Shown: positions 9,136 through 20,036 of the stretch, one piece after another
Layout: each line of letters opens with the position of its first letter
Position numbering within the stretch: position 1 is the first letter of the stretch
Assembly (NCBI RefSeq): GCF_016863495.1
Contig: NZ_BOOZ01000003.1
Location: 62,001-126,000, forward strand
Reading direction: 5' to 3'
Source: Micromonospora andamanensis
Lineage (GTDB): Bacteria; Actinomycetota; Actinomycetes; Mycobacteriales; Micromonosporaceae
Length of the DNA: 64,000 nucleotides
Made by a program: the position numbers and the translations under genes
Notes under the pieces: generated by a model
Seen by the model: only the letters and a program-made list of their open reading frames with translations
Told to the model about the DNA's origin: nothing
The model's database searches: none

Positions 9136-11070
9136 GTGGGGAGGGAAGATTCACACTACCGTCCAGGCGGTTCCGCCGAAGGCGGTGACGAGAAGCCGCC
9201 CGTGAAGCCGGCGGCCGGGCGGGTGCCGGTGCCGGAGGCGCAGGTCCTCCGGCCGCAACCGCCGACGCCACCCAGCACACCGACAGCCGTGAACCGGTCC
9301 GAGGCGAACCCGTCCCCGGCCGCGTCGCCACCGCCGACACCGCCCCGGGGAACCGCGTCCGGCCGGGCCGTCGCGCCGGGTGTCGCCGCCCCGACGAGTC
9401 CGGCCGCCGGGTTTGGTGCTGCCGTCCCCACGAGTCCGGCCGCCGGGCCTGGTGCTGCCGTCCCCACGAGTCCGGCCGCCGCGTCCGCCGCTGCCGTCCC
9501 GACGAGTCCGGCCGCGCCGGCGACCGGGTCGGCATCCGTACCGGTGAACCCGGCGCCGGTGGCGGGAGGGTCGGCGGCCGACACGCCGAAGCAACCGCCG
9601 GTCGGCGTGGCGCCGCCACCGGTCGGGCCGGCGCCGCGCCGGCGGCTGCCGCTGGTGCTCGCCGCCGCACTGGTGTTCGTGCTGGTCGCGGTGGGCCTGG
9701 TCGTGACCCGGCCCGGGCCGGTGGGCCGCTGGCTGGGCGACGCGCCCACCACACCGGCAGCCACCGGGGCGGTGGAGTCCGCGCCGGTCGCCGTGCTGGC
9801 CGCCGCCGACGCCGGCGCACCCTCGCCCAGCGCGGACGGGCTCCGCGCCGCGCTCGAACCACTTGTCGCCGACACCGCTCTGGGCGGTCGGGTCAACCTG
9901 GCGGTGGCCGACGCGCTCACCGGGGAGATGCTCTTCGATCGCGGTGGTGGCGAGGGGACCGTACCGGCCTCGGTGACCAAACTGCTGACCGCCGTGACAG
10001 TGCTTACCGCCCGGGGCCCCGGCCACCGGATCCCGACCCGCGCGGTGGCCGGCGCGCAGCCTGGTGAGGTGGTTCTCATCGGCGGCGGGGACCCGACGTT
10101 GGCAGCCGACGCGAAGGGCTTCTACCCGGGGGCGGCCAGCCTCACCAACCTCGCCGACCAGGTCCGGACGGCGCTCGGCGGGGCCGCGCCCACGAGCATC
10201 GTCGTCGACTCCTCGCGCTACTCCGGGCCGGTGTACGGACCCGGCTGGGACGACGACATTCCCACCGGTGGCTTCGGTGGGGCGATCACCGCACTGATGC
10301 TCGACGGAGCACGCAATAATCCGAAGGCCGGTCGGGGGTGGGCGGAACGGGTTGCCGAACCGGACCTGGTCGCCGGCCGCGCCTTCGCGAAGCTGCTCGG
10401 GGTGCCAGCCGATGCCGTACGCAAGGGCACCGCTCCGCCAGCGCCGACCGAGGCGGCCGCTGCCACGGAACCGGCCGGCAGCCGGGCACCCGGCACGGAA
10501 CTGGGCGCTGTGCACTCGCCGCCGCTGATCCGGCTGGTCGACATCATGATCAGTGAGAGCGACAACATCGTCGCCGAGGCGCTGGCCCGCCAGGTCGCGC
10601 TGGCCCGGGACCGGCCCGCCTCCTTCGTCGGTGCCGCGGCGGCGATGGCTGACGTGGTGTCCGAGCTGGCCCTACCGGCGGACGGGCTCGTCCTCGCCGA
10701 TGGCAGCGGACTGTCCCGGAACAACCTGATCAGCCCGGTGCTGCTGACCGAGCTGCTGGCGCTCGCCGCCAGCCCCGACCGGCCCGAACTCGCCGCCATC
10801 TTCGGCGGGCTGCCCGTCGGCGGCTGGTCGGGAACCCTGCGTGACAGGTACGGCGCGGCACCCGGCACGGCGGCCGGTGCCGGTGTGGTCCGCGCCAAGA
10901 CCGGCACGTTGACCCGGGTGCACGCCATCGCCGGAGTGGTGACCACCGCAGACGGACGCCTGCTCACCTTCGCCGTACTCACCGACGACGTGCCGCCCGA
11001 CGGGATGGAGCCGGCCCGCGCGGCGCTGGACCGGATCGCCGCCGCCCTCGCCGGCTGCGGCTGTCGCTGA
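9136..11070 (+). CDS. dacB: D-alanyl-D-alanine carboxypeptidase/endopeptidase (PBP4, peptidase S13)
   Basis: Penicillin-binding protein trimming peptidoglycan stem peptides outside the membrane. The first ~165 residues form a Pro/Ala-rich cytoplasmic segment with a 12-residue repeat, followed by one membrane anchor ([20 protein letters not shown]). The S13 domain shows all active-site motifs: SVTK (near residue 279), SDN (near 475) and KTG (near 588). The GTG at 9136 is preferred to an in-frame GTG at 9118 because a GGGGAGGAGGG ribosome site lies just upstream of it. About 644 aa, longer than typical because of the N-terminal extension. The downstream metalloprotease-tilS arrangement is the usual actinobacterial neighbourhood. 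Confidence 0.92.
   Translation: MGREDSHYRPGGSAEGGDEKPPVKPAAGRVPVPEAQVLRPQPPTPPSTPTAVNRSEANPSPAASPPPTPPRGTASGRAVAPGVAAPTSPAAGFGAAVPTSPAAGPGAAVPTSPAAASAAAVPTSPAAPATGSASVPVNPAPVAGGSAADTPKQPPVGVAPPPVGPAPRRRLPLVLAAALVFVLVAVGLVVTRPGPVGRWLGDAPTTPAATGAVESAPVAVLAAADAGAPSPSADGLRAALEPLVADTALGGRVNLAVADALTGEMLFDRGGGEGTVPASVTKLLTAVTVLTARGPGHRIPTRAVAGAQPGEVVLIGGGDPTLAADAKGFYPGAASLTNLADQVRTALGGAAPTSIVVDSSRYSGPVYGPGWDDDIPTGGFGGAITALMLDGARNNPKAGRGWAERVAEPDLVAGRAFAKLLGVPADAVRKGTAPPAPTEAAAATEPAGSRAPGTELGAVHSPPLIRLVDIMISESDNIVAEALARQVALARDRPASFVGAAAAMADVVSELALPADGLVLADGSGLSRNNLISPVLLTELLALAASPDRPELAAIFGGLPVGGWSGTLRDRYGAAPGTAAGAGVVRAKTGTLTRVHAIAGVVTTADGRLLTFAVLTDDVPPDGMEPARAALDRIAAALAGCGCR
9394..9516 (+). repeat. 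36-bp tandem repeat within dacB
   Basis: Three consecutive 36-base units (9394, 9430, 9466) plus a partial fourth, each beginning ACGAGTCCGGCCGC, encode the 12-residue unit TSPAAGxGAAVP. The second unit differs from the first at only a few positions, which suggests recent slippage expansion in the cytoplasmic tail. Confidence 0.85.
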
Positions 11071-11209
11071 GGGGGTCGACGGCACCGCTCCGGGGGCTGC
11101 CGCCGCCCCGGTGACGACGGCATCTCGACGGGTCGTCGCCACCCACCCGGCGACCGGCACCGCGTCGGCCCGCCGGGTGGGGTGTCGCGGCACGGGTACG
11201 GTGGGTTGC

Positions 11210-12277
11210 ATGGCGCAGTTCGTGGACTGGGATCTGGCCACCGCGACGGCGGGGGCTCTGGGCAAGTCGGGCCCCCGGGTGACGTACGACGAGGCCACCG
11301 ATGTGGTTTCCGAGCTGCGCCGGTTGACCGACGAGGCGGCCGGGCACGTCGCCGACTACACCGGGCTGACCTCGCAGGTCACGCACCCGCCGGTGCGGGT
11401 GGTCGACAGGCGTGACTGGGCGGCGACGAACGTCGCTGGCCTCCGCGAGGTGATCACCCCTCTGGTCGGCCGGCTTGCTCAGGACAAGCAGCCCGGTGCG
11501 CTCACCGAGGCGATCGGTTCCCGGGTGACCGGGGTGCAGGCCGGCACCGTGCTGGCCTACCTCTCCGGCCGGGTCCTCGGGCAGTACGAGGTCTTCTCCG
11601 CCGATCCGGGGCAACTGCTGCTTGTCGCGCCGAACATCGTCGAGGTCGAGCGCAAGCTGGGCGCGGATCCGCGTGACTTCCGGCTCTGGGTCTGCCTGCA
11701 CGAGGTGACCCACCGGACGCAGTTCACGTCGGTGCCCTGGATGCGGGCCTATTTCCTCGGTGAGGTGCAGGCGTTCGTCGACGCCGCGCAGGGCGGCGAG
11801 CACCTGCTGGAGCGGCTGCGTCGAGGGGTGAGCACCCTCGCTGACGCGGTCCGCGACCCGCAGAGCCGGTCGAGTGTGCTGGACATCGTGCAGACCCCCG
11901 GGCAGCGGGCCGTGCTGGACCGGCTGACCGCCCTGATGACCCTGCTGGAGGGGCACGCCGAGTTCGTGATGGACGGCGTCGGCCCGCAGGTGATCCCGAG
12001 CGTGGAGCGGATCCGGGCCGGCTTCAACCGGCGGCGCGAGGCCGGCAACCCGGTGGAGAAGGCGATCCGGCGACTGATCGGCATCGACGTCAAGATGCGC
12101 CAGTACGCCGAGGGCCGCAAGTTCGTGCACGCAGTGGTGGATCGGGTCGGCATGGTCGGCTTCAACCGGGTCTTCGAGTCGCCGCTGACCCTGCCCCGGC
12201 TCTCCGAGCTGAGCGAACCGGACGCCTGGGTGGCGCGGGTGCACGGGCCGGTCGGCCCGGTGCCGACCGCCGGCTGA
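11210..12277 (+). CDS. Zinc-dependent metalloprotease, DUF2342 (F420-biosynthesis-associated) family
   Basis: Predicted soluble metallohydrolase of 355 aa. The zinc site is visible as HEVTHR (HExxH) in CLHEVTHRTQF, with a later EGHAEFVMD segment that may supply another ligand. The family occurs widely in actinobacteria, commonly just before tilS as here, but its substrate is unknown. The ATG at 11210 is preferred over an in-frame ATG at 11111: conservation begins at MAQFVDWDLA, and TACGGT sits 7 bases before the ATG with no Shine-Dalgarno sequence, suggesting a leaderless mRNA. tilS follows after 16 bases. Confidence 0.85.
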   Translation: MAQFVDWDLATATAGALGKSGPRVTYDEATDVVSELRRLTDEAAGHVADYTGLTSQVTHPPVRVVDRRDWAATNVAGLREVITPLVGRLAQDKQPGALTEAIGSRVTGVQAGTVLAYLSGRVLGQYEVFSADPGQLLLVAPNIVEVERKLGADPRDFRLWVCLHEVTHRTQFTSVPWMRAYFLGEVQAFVDAAQGGEHLLERLRRGVSTLADAVRDPQSRSSVLDIVQTPGQRAVLDRLTALMTLLEGHAEFVMDGVGPQVIPSVERIRAGFNRRREAGNPVEKAIRRLIGIDVKMRQYAEGRKFVHAVVDRVGMVGFNRVFESPLTLPRLSELSEPDAWVARVHGPVGPVPTAG

Positions 12278-12293
12278 GCGCGTCGCCGCACCG

Positions 12294-13355
12294 ATGGCGC
12301 CGCTCGCCCCGCCGGTGGCCGCGATCCGGATCGCGGTCCGACGTGCGTTGGCCGACCTGTCGACTGACGGTCCGGTGCTGGTCGCCTGCTCGGGCGGAGC
12401 CGACTCGCTGGCCCTGGCCGCGGCCACCGCGTTCGTGGCGCCCCGGTCGGGCCGCACCGCCGGGCTGGTCACCGTGGACCACGGGTTGCAGTCCGGGTCG
12501 CGGCACCGAGCCGAGGCGGTGGCACGCTGGGCGGAGCAGGCCGGCCTGGCACCTGTGGAGGCGGTCCGGGTCGAGGTCGCCGGCCGGCCCGGCGGCCCTG
12601 AGGCTGCCGCCCGCGACGCCCGCTACCAGGCGTTGGCCGAGGCCGCCCGGCGGCACGGCGCTTCGGCGCTGCTCACCGGCCACACCCGCGACGACCAGGC
12701 GGAGACGGTGTTGCTCGCGCTGGCCCGGGGCGCCGGCCCGCGCGGACTCGCCGGCATGCCGGCCCGCCGGGACCTGGCCGGCACCCCCCTCGTACGGCCG
12801 CTGTTGGAGATCGGGCGGGCGGAGACCCGCGCCGCCTGCGCCGCCCTCGGGCTGGTGCCCTGGGACGACCCCCACAACAGCGACCCGGCGTACGCCCGGT
12901 CCCGGATCCGGGGTGACGTGCTGCCCGTGCTGGTCCGGGCGCTCGGACCGGGCGTGCTGGACAACCTCGCCCGCACCGCCGCGCTGGTGGCGGCGGACAA
13001 CGCGGTCCTCGACGAACTCGCCGACACGGCGTTGAGTCAGGCCCGGCACCCCGACGGTGGGCTGGCCACGGGAGCGCTCGCGGACCTGGCACCCGCGGTG
13101 CGCGGTCGGGTACTGCGTGCCTGGGCCCACGAGTTGGGCACGCCGCCGGCCGCACTGTCGCATCGCCACCTCACCGCGCTCGACGCGCTGGTCACGGCCT
13201 GGCGGGGTCAGCGGGCCAGCTACCTGCCGGGCGGGCTGCGGGTGCTCCGCCGGGGTGATCGGCTGGTGTCGGAGGCGGCGCCGGCACCGACCTGTCGCAC
13301 GACTGTGCCGCAGGCGACGGGGACCACGCCCGACGAGGCGGTCGTCGACCGATGA
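12294..13355 (+). CDS. tilS: tRNA(Ile)-lysidine synthetase
   Basis: Converts the wobble C34 of the CAU-anticodon isoleucine tRNA to lysidine using ATP and lysine, allowing AUA decoding. The PP-loop signature CSGGADSLAL is at residues about 31-40, with TVDHGLQSGS and LLTGHTRDDQAETVLL following, all characteristic. The C-terminal substrate-binding region is short, as usual in actinobacteria; the protein is 353 aa. It begins 16 bases after the metalloprotease gene, and its TGA overlaps the ATG of the ggt gene (ATGA at 13352), implying translational coupling. In many actinobacteria tilS is followed directly by hpt and ftsH; here other genes intervene. Confidence 0.93.
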   Translation: MAPLAPPVAAIRIAVRRALADLSTDGPVLVACSGGADSLALAAATAFVAPRSGRTAGLVTVDHGLQSGSRHRAEAVARWAEQAGLAPVEAVRVEVAGRPGGPEAAARDARYQALAEAARRHGASALLTGHTRDDQAETVLLALARGAGPRGLAGMPARRDLAGTPLVRPLLEIGRAETRAACAALGLVPWDDPHNSDPAYARSRIRGDVLPVLVRALGPGVLDNLARTAALVAADNAVLDELADTALSQARHPDGGLATGALADLAPAVRGRVLRAWAHELGTPPAALSHRHLTALDALVTAWRGQRASYLPGGLRVLRRGDRLVSEAAPAPTCRTTVPQATGTTPDEAVVDR

Positions 13356-14986
13356 ACCACCCTCGACATCCGCTGTACGCGCCGCGTGCCGCCGTGGCCA
13401 CCAGCCAACCGCTGGCCGTGGCCGCCGGCCTGGCCGTGCTGCGGCGCGGTGGCAACGCCGTGGACGCCGCAGTGGCCGCCGCCAGCACGCTCACCGTGGT
13501 ACAACCACCCTCCAACGACATCGGTGGTGACCTCTTCGCCATCGTCTGGGACGGCGAGCGGCTGCACGGCTTGAACGCCTCCGGCCGGTCGCCCGCCGGG
13601 CTGACGAGAGAGCTGGTGCTCGCGGCGACCGGCGGCCACGGTGCCGAGCCCGCCGAGGCGCTGGGCGGCGCTCAGGCGGTCGGCCCGGCGATGCCGGCCC
13701 GGGGCTGGTTGCCGGTGACCGTACCGGGGGTGCCGGCGGGCTGGCGCGACCTGCACGAGCGGTTCGGATCGCTGCCGTTCGCGGACCTGTTCGCCGACGC
13801 CATCGGCTACGCCGAGCAGGGGCACCCCGTCTCCACCGTGACAGCACTGGCCTGGTCCCGCGCGGTCGCCGGGCACGCCGGCCTGACCGGTCCCGAGTAC
13901 GCGGAGTTCGGGCGGGTGTTCGCGCCTGAGGGCCGGGCACCCCGCGCGGGTGAGCGGTGGCGCAACCCGGATGCGGCGCGGACGCTACGCCTGATCGCCG
14001 ACAGCGGGGCGGAGGAGTTCTACCGGGGGCGGATCGCCGCCGCCCTGACCGAGCACGCGGCCCGGACCGGTGGGCTGCTCACCGCGGCGGACCTGGCCGC
14101 CCATGCCAGCGTCTGGGTCGATCCGGTGGCGGTGCGCTACCGGGACCACGAGGTCTGGGAGCTGCCGCCGAACGGGCAGGGTCTGGCCGCCCTGCTCGCC
14201 CTGGGCATCCTGGACGGGTTCGATCCGGCTGACGGATCGCGCTGGCTGCACCGGCAGGTCGAGGCGGTCAAGCTCGGCTTCGCCGACGCACACGCCCACG
14301 TCGCCGACCCGGACCAGGCTCCGGTCCCATCGGAGCTGCTCACGCCCGAGCATCTGGCGCGGCGTCGGGCGGGCGTCACGGAGGTGGCGGCCGACCCGGT
14401 GGCCGGCACCCCGGAGCGCGGTGGGACGGTCTACCTCTGCACGGCTGACGAGGGCGGCATGATGGTCAGCCTGATCCAGTCCACCTACCTCGCCTTCGGT
14501 TCGCACGTGGTGCTGCCCGGGTACGGCTTCGCGCTGCAGAATCGCGGTCTCGGCTTCCGGCTGGCAACGGGTCATCCGAACGCGGTCGGTCCGAGGAAGC
14601 GGCCGTACCACACGATCATCCCCGGTTTCCTGACCCGGCAGGGGACGCCCGTCGGGCCGTTCGGGGTGATGGGTGGGCACATGCAGCCCCAGGGTCACGT
14701 TCAGCTGGTCTCGGGGACCGTGGACGCGGGCCTCGACCCGCAGGCGGCGTTGGACGCCCCGCGCTGGTACTGGCACGCGGGGCGCTCCGTGCTCGTCGAG
14801 GAGCAGCTCACCGTGGGGCCTGGCGGTGCGGCCCTGGTGGCCGAGCTGCGGGCTCGGGGCCACCAGGTGGTCGTCACGTCCGATCCCACGGTCTTCGGCT
14901 ACGGCCAGGCGATCTGGCGGCGCGCCGACGGGGGCTACGTCGTCGGTTCCGAGTCCCGGGTCGACGGTGCCGCCGGGGGCTTCTGA
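13352..14986 (+). CDS. ggt: Gamma-glutamyltransferase family protein
   Basis: Member of the N-terminal nucleophile hydrolase family that self-cleaves into two subunits and acts on gamma-glutamyl or related amide bonds. The N-terminal pattern GGNAVDAAVAAASTLTVVQP is typical. The likely processing site and nucleophile Thr is in ERGGTVYLCTADEGG (around residue 360), followed by SLIQSTYLAFGS and GVMGGHMQPQGH. At 544 aa it is full length. No signal peptide is evident, so it is probably cytoplasmic. It is coupled to tilS by a 4-base overlap. Acylase-type relatives share this sequence, so the true substrate is uncertain. Confidence 0.88.
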   Translation: MNHPRHPLYAPRAAVATSQPLAVAAGLAVLRRGGNAVDAAVAAASTLTVVQPPSNDIGGDLFAIVWDGERLHGLNASGRSPAGLTRELVLAATGGHGAEPAEALGGAQAVGPAMPARGWLPVTVPGVPAGWRDLHERFGSLPFADLFADAIGYAEQGHPVSTVTALAWSRAVAGHAGLTGPEYAEFGRVFAPEGRAPRAGERWRNPDAARTLRLIADSGAEEFYRGRIAAALTEHAARTGGLLTAADLAAHASVWVDPVAVRYRDHEVWELPPNGQGLAALLALGILDGFDPADGSRWLHRQVEAVKLGFADAHAHVADPDQAPVPSELLTPEHLARRRAGVTEVAADPVAGTPERGGTVYLCTADEGGMMVSLIQSTYLAFGSHVVLPGYGFALQNRGLGFRLATGHPNAVGPRKRPYHTIIPGFLTRQGTPVGPFGVMGGHMQPQGHVQLVSGTVDAGLDPQAALDAPRWYWHAGRSVLVEEQLTVGPGGAALVAELRARGHQVVVTSDPTVFGYGQAIWRRADGGYVVGSESRVDGAAGGF

Positions 14987-15009
14987 CCCGGGCGACGCCG
15001 GGTGGCCGG

Positions 15010-15972
15010 TCAACCGGTCAGGGTCCGATCGCGGAACGTGGTGCGGTACGCCTGCGGCGTGGCACCGACCCGGCGGGTGAAGTGGTGCCGCAGGGCGGCG
15101 GCGTCGCCGAAGCCGGCCCGATCGGCCACCGCCTCCACCGTGAGCGTGGTGTCCTCCAGAAGCCGGCGGGCCAGCAGGACGCGTTGGTTTGTCAGCCAGT
15201 CATGCGGCGTGGTGCCGGTCTCGGCCCGGAACCGGCGAGCGAACGTCCGTGGTGCCATTCCGGCCCGCGCGGCCAGCTCGTCGACTGTGGTCTGCCGGTC
15301 CAGATGCCCCATCAGCCATTCCAGCACCGGTTCCAGGGTGGGCGCCTCCGGTGCCTTCGGGATCGGTGCCTCGATGTACTGGGCCTGTCCGCCGTCGCGG
15401 TGCGGTGGCACCACCATCCGTCGGGCCAGTCGGGTGGCGGTGGCCGAGCCGTGTTCCTGGCGCACCAGGTGCAGGCAGGCGTCGATGCCGGCGGCGGTAC
15501 CCGCGCTGGTGAGCAGGCGACCGTCCTGCACGTAGAGCGAGTTGCAGCGCACCCGGGCGCTCGGGTGCCGACGCTGCAACTCGTCGACGTGCCGCCAGTG
15601 CGTGGTGCACTCCCGGCCGTCGAGCAGCCCCGCCTCGCCCAGCAGGTACGCGCCGGCACACACGCTGAACAGGTACGCGCCCCGGTCAGCCGCCCGCCGC
15701 AGCGCCTCGTGGACCTCGGCCGGGGCGGTGGTGGCGGGGTCGTGTGCCGGAACGGCCACCAGGTCCGCCTGCTCCAGCGGCTCCAGGCCGGCGTTCGGCA
15801 CCAGGTGGAAGCCGGCGGAGGTGCGCACCGGGGCCTGCCCGGGGCCACACACGTCGAAGCGGTAGCCGGGCAGCCCGTCGGCGGTGCGGTCGGTGCCGAA
15901 CACCTCAGCGAGTACGCCCAGTTCGAACGGGGCGACCCCGTTCAGAACGAGTACGGCGACTGAACGAAGCAT
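15010..15972 (-). CDS. GlxA-type transcriptional regulator (DJ-1/PfpI domain plus AraC HTH)
   Basis: Two-domain regulator of 320 aa. Residues 1-170 form a DJ-1/PfpI (glutamine amidotransferase-like) sensor domain with the nucleophile-elbow-type segment FSVCAGAYLL. Residues 215-315 are an AraC/XylS DNA-binding domain (TVDELAARAGMAPRTFARRF and FGDAAALRHHFTRRVG). The ligand and regulon are unknown. The ATG at 15972 starts directly at MLRSVAVLVLNGV. It converges on ggt with a 23-base gap, and its upstream region faces the small ORF at 16125. A role in regulating ggt is possible but not supported by any visible site. Confidence 0.9.
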   Translation of the reverse strand: MLRSVAVLVLNGVAPFELGVLAEVFGTDRTADGLPGYRFDVCGPGQAPVRTSAGFHLVPNAGLEPLEQADLVAVPAHDPATTAPAEVHEALRRAADRGAYLFSVCAGAYLLGEAGLLDGRECTTHWRHVDELQRRHPSARVRCNSLYVQDGRLLTSAGTAAGIDACLHLVRQEHGSATATRLARRMVVPPHRDGGQAQYIEAPIPKAPEAPTLEPVLEWLMGHLDRQTTVDELAARAGMAPRTFARRFRAETGTTPHDWLTNQRVLLARRLLEDTTLTVEAVADRAGFGDAAALRHHFTRRVGATPQAYRTTFRDRTLTG

Positions 15973-16124
15973 GTGACGAGGGTAACCGCGCGGGTGGCAG
16001 AAAATCGAGCAGGACTGGCATTCCTGCCACTATCCGAGGACTGGTGGGGTGCGCAGACTGGCAGATGTCCGGTGCGCACCGGCGGCGACACGACAACCGC
16101 AGACGTCAGAAAGCGAGCGCCGCC

Positions 16125-16262
16125 ATGGGTTTCCTGTTCTTCCTGCTCTTCTTCCTGTCCCTCGCCGTCCTGTCCGCCCTGGGGCTGACCGCCGACAGCC
16201 GTGACTCGGCGGACTGGAAGCCTTCCGACGGGGGCCGGAGGTGGCAGTCCCACCGCTGCTGA
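16125..16262 (+). CDS. Small membrane protein, 45 aa, unknown
   Basis: Short frame beginning MGFLFFLLFFLSLAVLSALG, a single strong hydrophobic helix, followed by a charged polar tail (TADSRDSADWKPSDGGRR). This membrane anchor plus tail design and the GC-biased third positions suggest a genuine small protein. The ribosome site is weak (GAAAGCGAG region). It is followed within 40 bases by a GC-rich inverted repeat (GGCGGGGC...GCCCCGCC), then hpt. I do not recognise a family; it could be a fortuitous frame. Confidence 0.5.
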   Translation: MGFLFFLLFFLSLAVLSALGLTADSRDSADWKPSDGGRRWQSHRC

Positions 16263-16361
16263 GACGAATGTTCCGTTCATCCGAAAAAACCCTGGGCGGG
16301 GCGGCCCCGAAACGGGCGGCCCCGCCGACAGTGAACCCGGGGCGTACGGCAGGCTAGGGTC

Positions 16362-16937
16362 ATGGCTGACGGCTCCTGGTACGACGCCGACATCGACCAC
16401 GTGATCATTTCTGAGGCGCAGATCCGCGAGAAGACAGCGGAACTCGCCAAGCAGGTCTCCGCGGACTACGCACACGTCACCGACGGGCTGCTGCTCGTCT
16501 GCGTGCTCAAGGGCGCTGTCATGTTCATGGCCGACTTCGCCCGGGCGCTGGGTCGGCACGGGCCCCCGGCCGAGCTGGACTTCATGGCCATCTCCTCATA
16601 CGGGCAGGGCACCACCTCCTCCGGCGTGGTACGCATCCTCAAGGACCTCGACCGGGACATCGCCGGCCGGCACGTCGTCGTCGTGGAGGACATCGTCGAC
16701 TCCGGGCTGACCCTCTCCTGGCTGCTGCGTTACCTGGAGTCGCGGTCGGCGGCGAGCGTCGAGGTGGTCGCCCTGTTCCGCAAGCCGGACGCGGTCAAGG
16801 TGACGGTGCCGGTCAGGTACGTCGGCTTCGACATCCCGACCGAGTTCGTCGTCGGTTACGGGCTGGACTTCGGTGAGCGCTACCGGGAGCTGCCGTACGT
16901 CGGGGTGCTCAAGCCGGAGGTCTACGCCCGCTCCTGA
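16362..16937 (+). CDS. hpt: Hypoxanthine phosphoribosyltransferase
   Basis: Purine salvage enzyme making IMP/GMP from hypoxanthine/guanine and PRPP in the cytosol. The PRPP-binding motif VVVVEDIVDSGLTL is clear (about residues 105-118), preceded by LLLVCVLKGAVMFMADFARAL and followed by KPDAVKV and the C-terminal YVGFDIPTEFVVGYGLD. It is 191 aa, standard. It lies upstream of ftsH in the conserved actinobacterial tilS-hpt-ftsH order, although 3 kb of other genes separate it from tilS here. TAGGGT ends one base before the ATG, too close to act as a -10 for this start. Confidence 0.95.
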   Translation: MADGSWYDADIDHVIISEAQIREKTAELAKQVSADYAHVTDGLLLVCVLKGAVMFMADFARALGRHGPPAELDFMAISSYGQGTTSSGVVRILKDLDRDIAGRHVVVVEDIVDSGLTLSWLLRYLESRSAASVEVVALFRKPDAVKVTVPVRYVGFDIPTEFVVGYGLDFGERYRELPYVGVLKPEVYARS

Positions 16938-17307
16938 CCGGCCCGGTACCCGTCGTGCGGTGCCGTGCGCGGCCCGCCACGCCGTCCGCCGCAGTGCCGC
17001 CCCGGGCGCGCCCACCCGACGTTCAGCCGACTTTCAGCTGATCGGACTACCTTTGACGACGGTGACCCGGGGATCCGACTCCGGGACACGCCGGCTGACA
17101 TCCGGTTCGCCGTGCGCGTAAGTGCTGGGCTCGCAAGCTCATATCCGTCTCGCACGGTGTACCGTCGAATGACCGTGGCGCGGCAATCGCGCCCCGGGGT
17201 CGAGGCCGGCCCGCACGGCGGCTCCGGCAGCCGCCCAGGCGGCGACACCCACAGTCGGTCAGGACGTCGATCAGGAGGATGCGGGCGTCTCGGCGCTCGA
17301 CAACAGC
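16938..17307. other. hpt-ftsH intergenic region (370 bases)
   Basis: No convincing gene. It contains a CCCGGG...CCCGGG-type hairpin around 17068-17095, a -10-like TACCGT at 17160-17165, and a strong AGGAGG at 17273-17278 about 30 bases before the ftsH ATG. That AGGAGG is immediately followed by an out-of-frame ATG, too close to serve it. The ftsH promoter is presumably here. Confidence 0.4.
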
Positions 17308-19322
<2,015 letters not shown>

Positions 19323-19326
<4 letters not shown>

Positions 19327-19463
19327 GCACCGACGACACGGCGGCCAGTTCCCCACCGCGGGGACTGGCCGCCTCCGCCACCGAACCCGACACCGACGGC
19401 CTCGACTACATCGCCGCGCGGCTGATCAACGGACGGCTCACCGGCCGTCCCGTCGAGGACACC
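19323..19463 (+). other. Open in-frame extension upstream of folE ATG
   Basis: The folE frame stays open from CTG at 19323, which overlaps the ftsH stop as CTGA, to the first ATG at 19464. The 47 codons are GC-biased at the third position and read as plausible protein (for example [20 protein letters not shown]). There is no in-frame ATG, GTG or TTG. Translation may begin at a near-cognate CTG coupled to ftsH termination, or the segment may be untranslated. Confidence 0.45.
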
Positions 19464-20027
19464 ATGGACCTCGGCCGGATCGAGAAGGCGGTCCGCGAGA
19501 TCCTCATCGCGGTCGGGGAGGATCCGGACCGCGACGGACTCCAGCAGACCCCGGCCCGGGTCGCCCGGGCGTACGCGGAACTCTTCGCCGGCCTACGCGT
19601 CGACCCGGCCACAGTGCTCACCACCACCTTCGAGGCCAACCACGAGGAACTGGTGCTGGTCCGGGACATCGACGTGATGAGTCTCTGCGAGCATCACCTG
19701 CTGCCCTTCCGGGGCAGTGCCCACATCGGCTACATCCCCGGCCCCGACGGGCGGATCACCGGGCTGTCCAAGCTGGCCCGGCTGGTCGAGGTCTTCGCCC
19801 GACGACCGCAGGTGCAGGAGCGGCTCACCTCGCAGATCGCCGACCTGCTGATGAAGCAGCTGGATCCGCGTGGCGTGGTCGTCGTGCTCGAATGCGAGCA
19901 CATGTGCATGGCGATGCGGGGCATCCAGAAGTCCGGTGCCAAGACCATCACGTCCGCGGTGCGAGGCACCCTCCAGCGCGACGCCAAGTCCCGGGCCGAG
20001 GCGATGGCCCTGATCATCCCGCGCTGA
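19464..20027 (+). CDS. folE: GTP cyclohydrolase I
   Basis: First enzyme of folate synthesis, converting GTP to dihydroneopterin triphosphate. Zinc ligands are visible in [10 protein letters not shown] (Cys, His) and in [10 protein letters not shown] (second Cys). The pattern [26 protein letters not shown] and the C-terminal [11 protein letters not shown] are diagnostic. From this ATG the protein is 187 aa, slightly short for the family; an upstream non-ATG start would add up to 47 residues. The usual partners folP-folB-folK are 12.7 kb away beyond a minus-strand block, so the folate cluster is split here. Confidence 0.95.
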   Translation: MDLGRIEKAVREILIAVGEDPDRDGLQQTPARVARAYAELFAGLRVDPATVLTTTFEANHEELVLVRDIDVMSLCEHHLLPFRGSAHIGYIPGPDGRITGLSKLARLVEVFARRPQVQERLTSQIADLLMKQLDPRGVVVVLECEHMCMAMRGIQKSGAKTITSAVRGTLQRDAKSRAEAMALIIPR

Positions 20028-20036
20028 TCGGTCGCC

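Noticed and set aside
16355..16362. TAGGGT immediately before hpt as a leaderless -10
   Set aside because: Only one base separates it from the ATG, too close for a transcription start at the codon.
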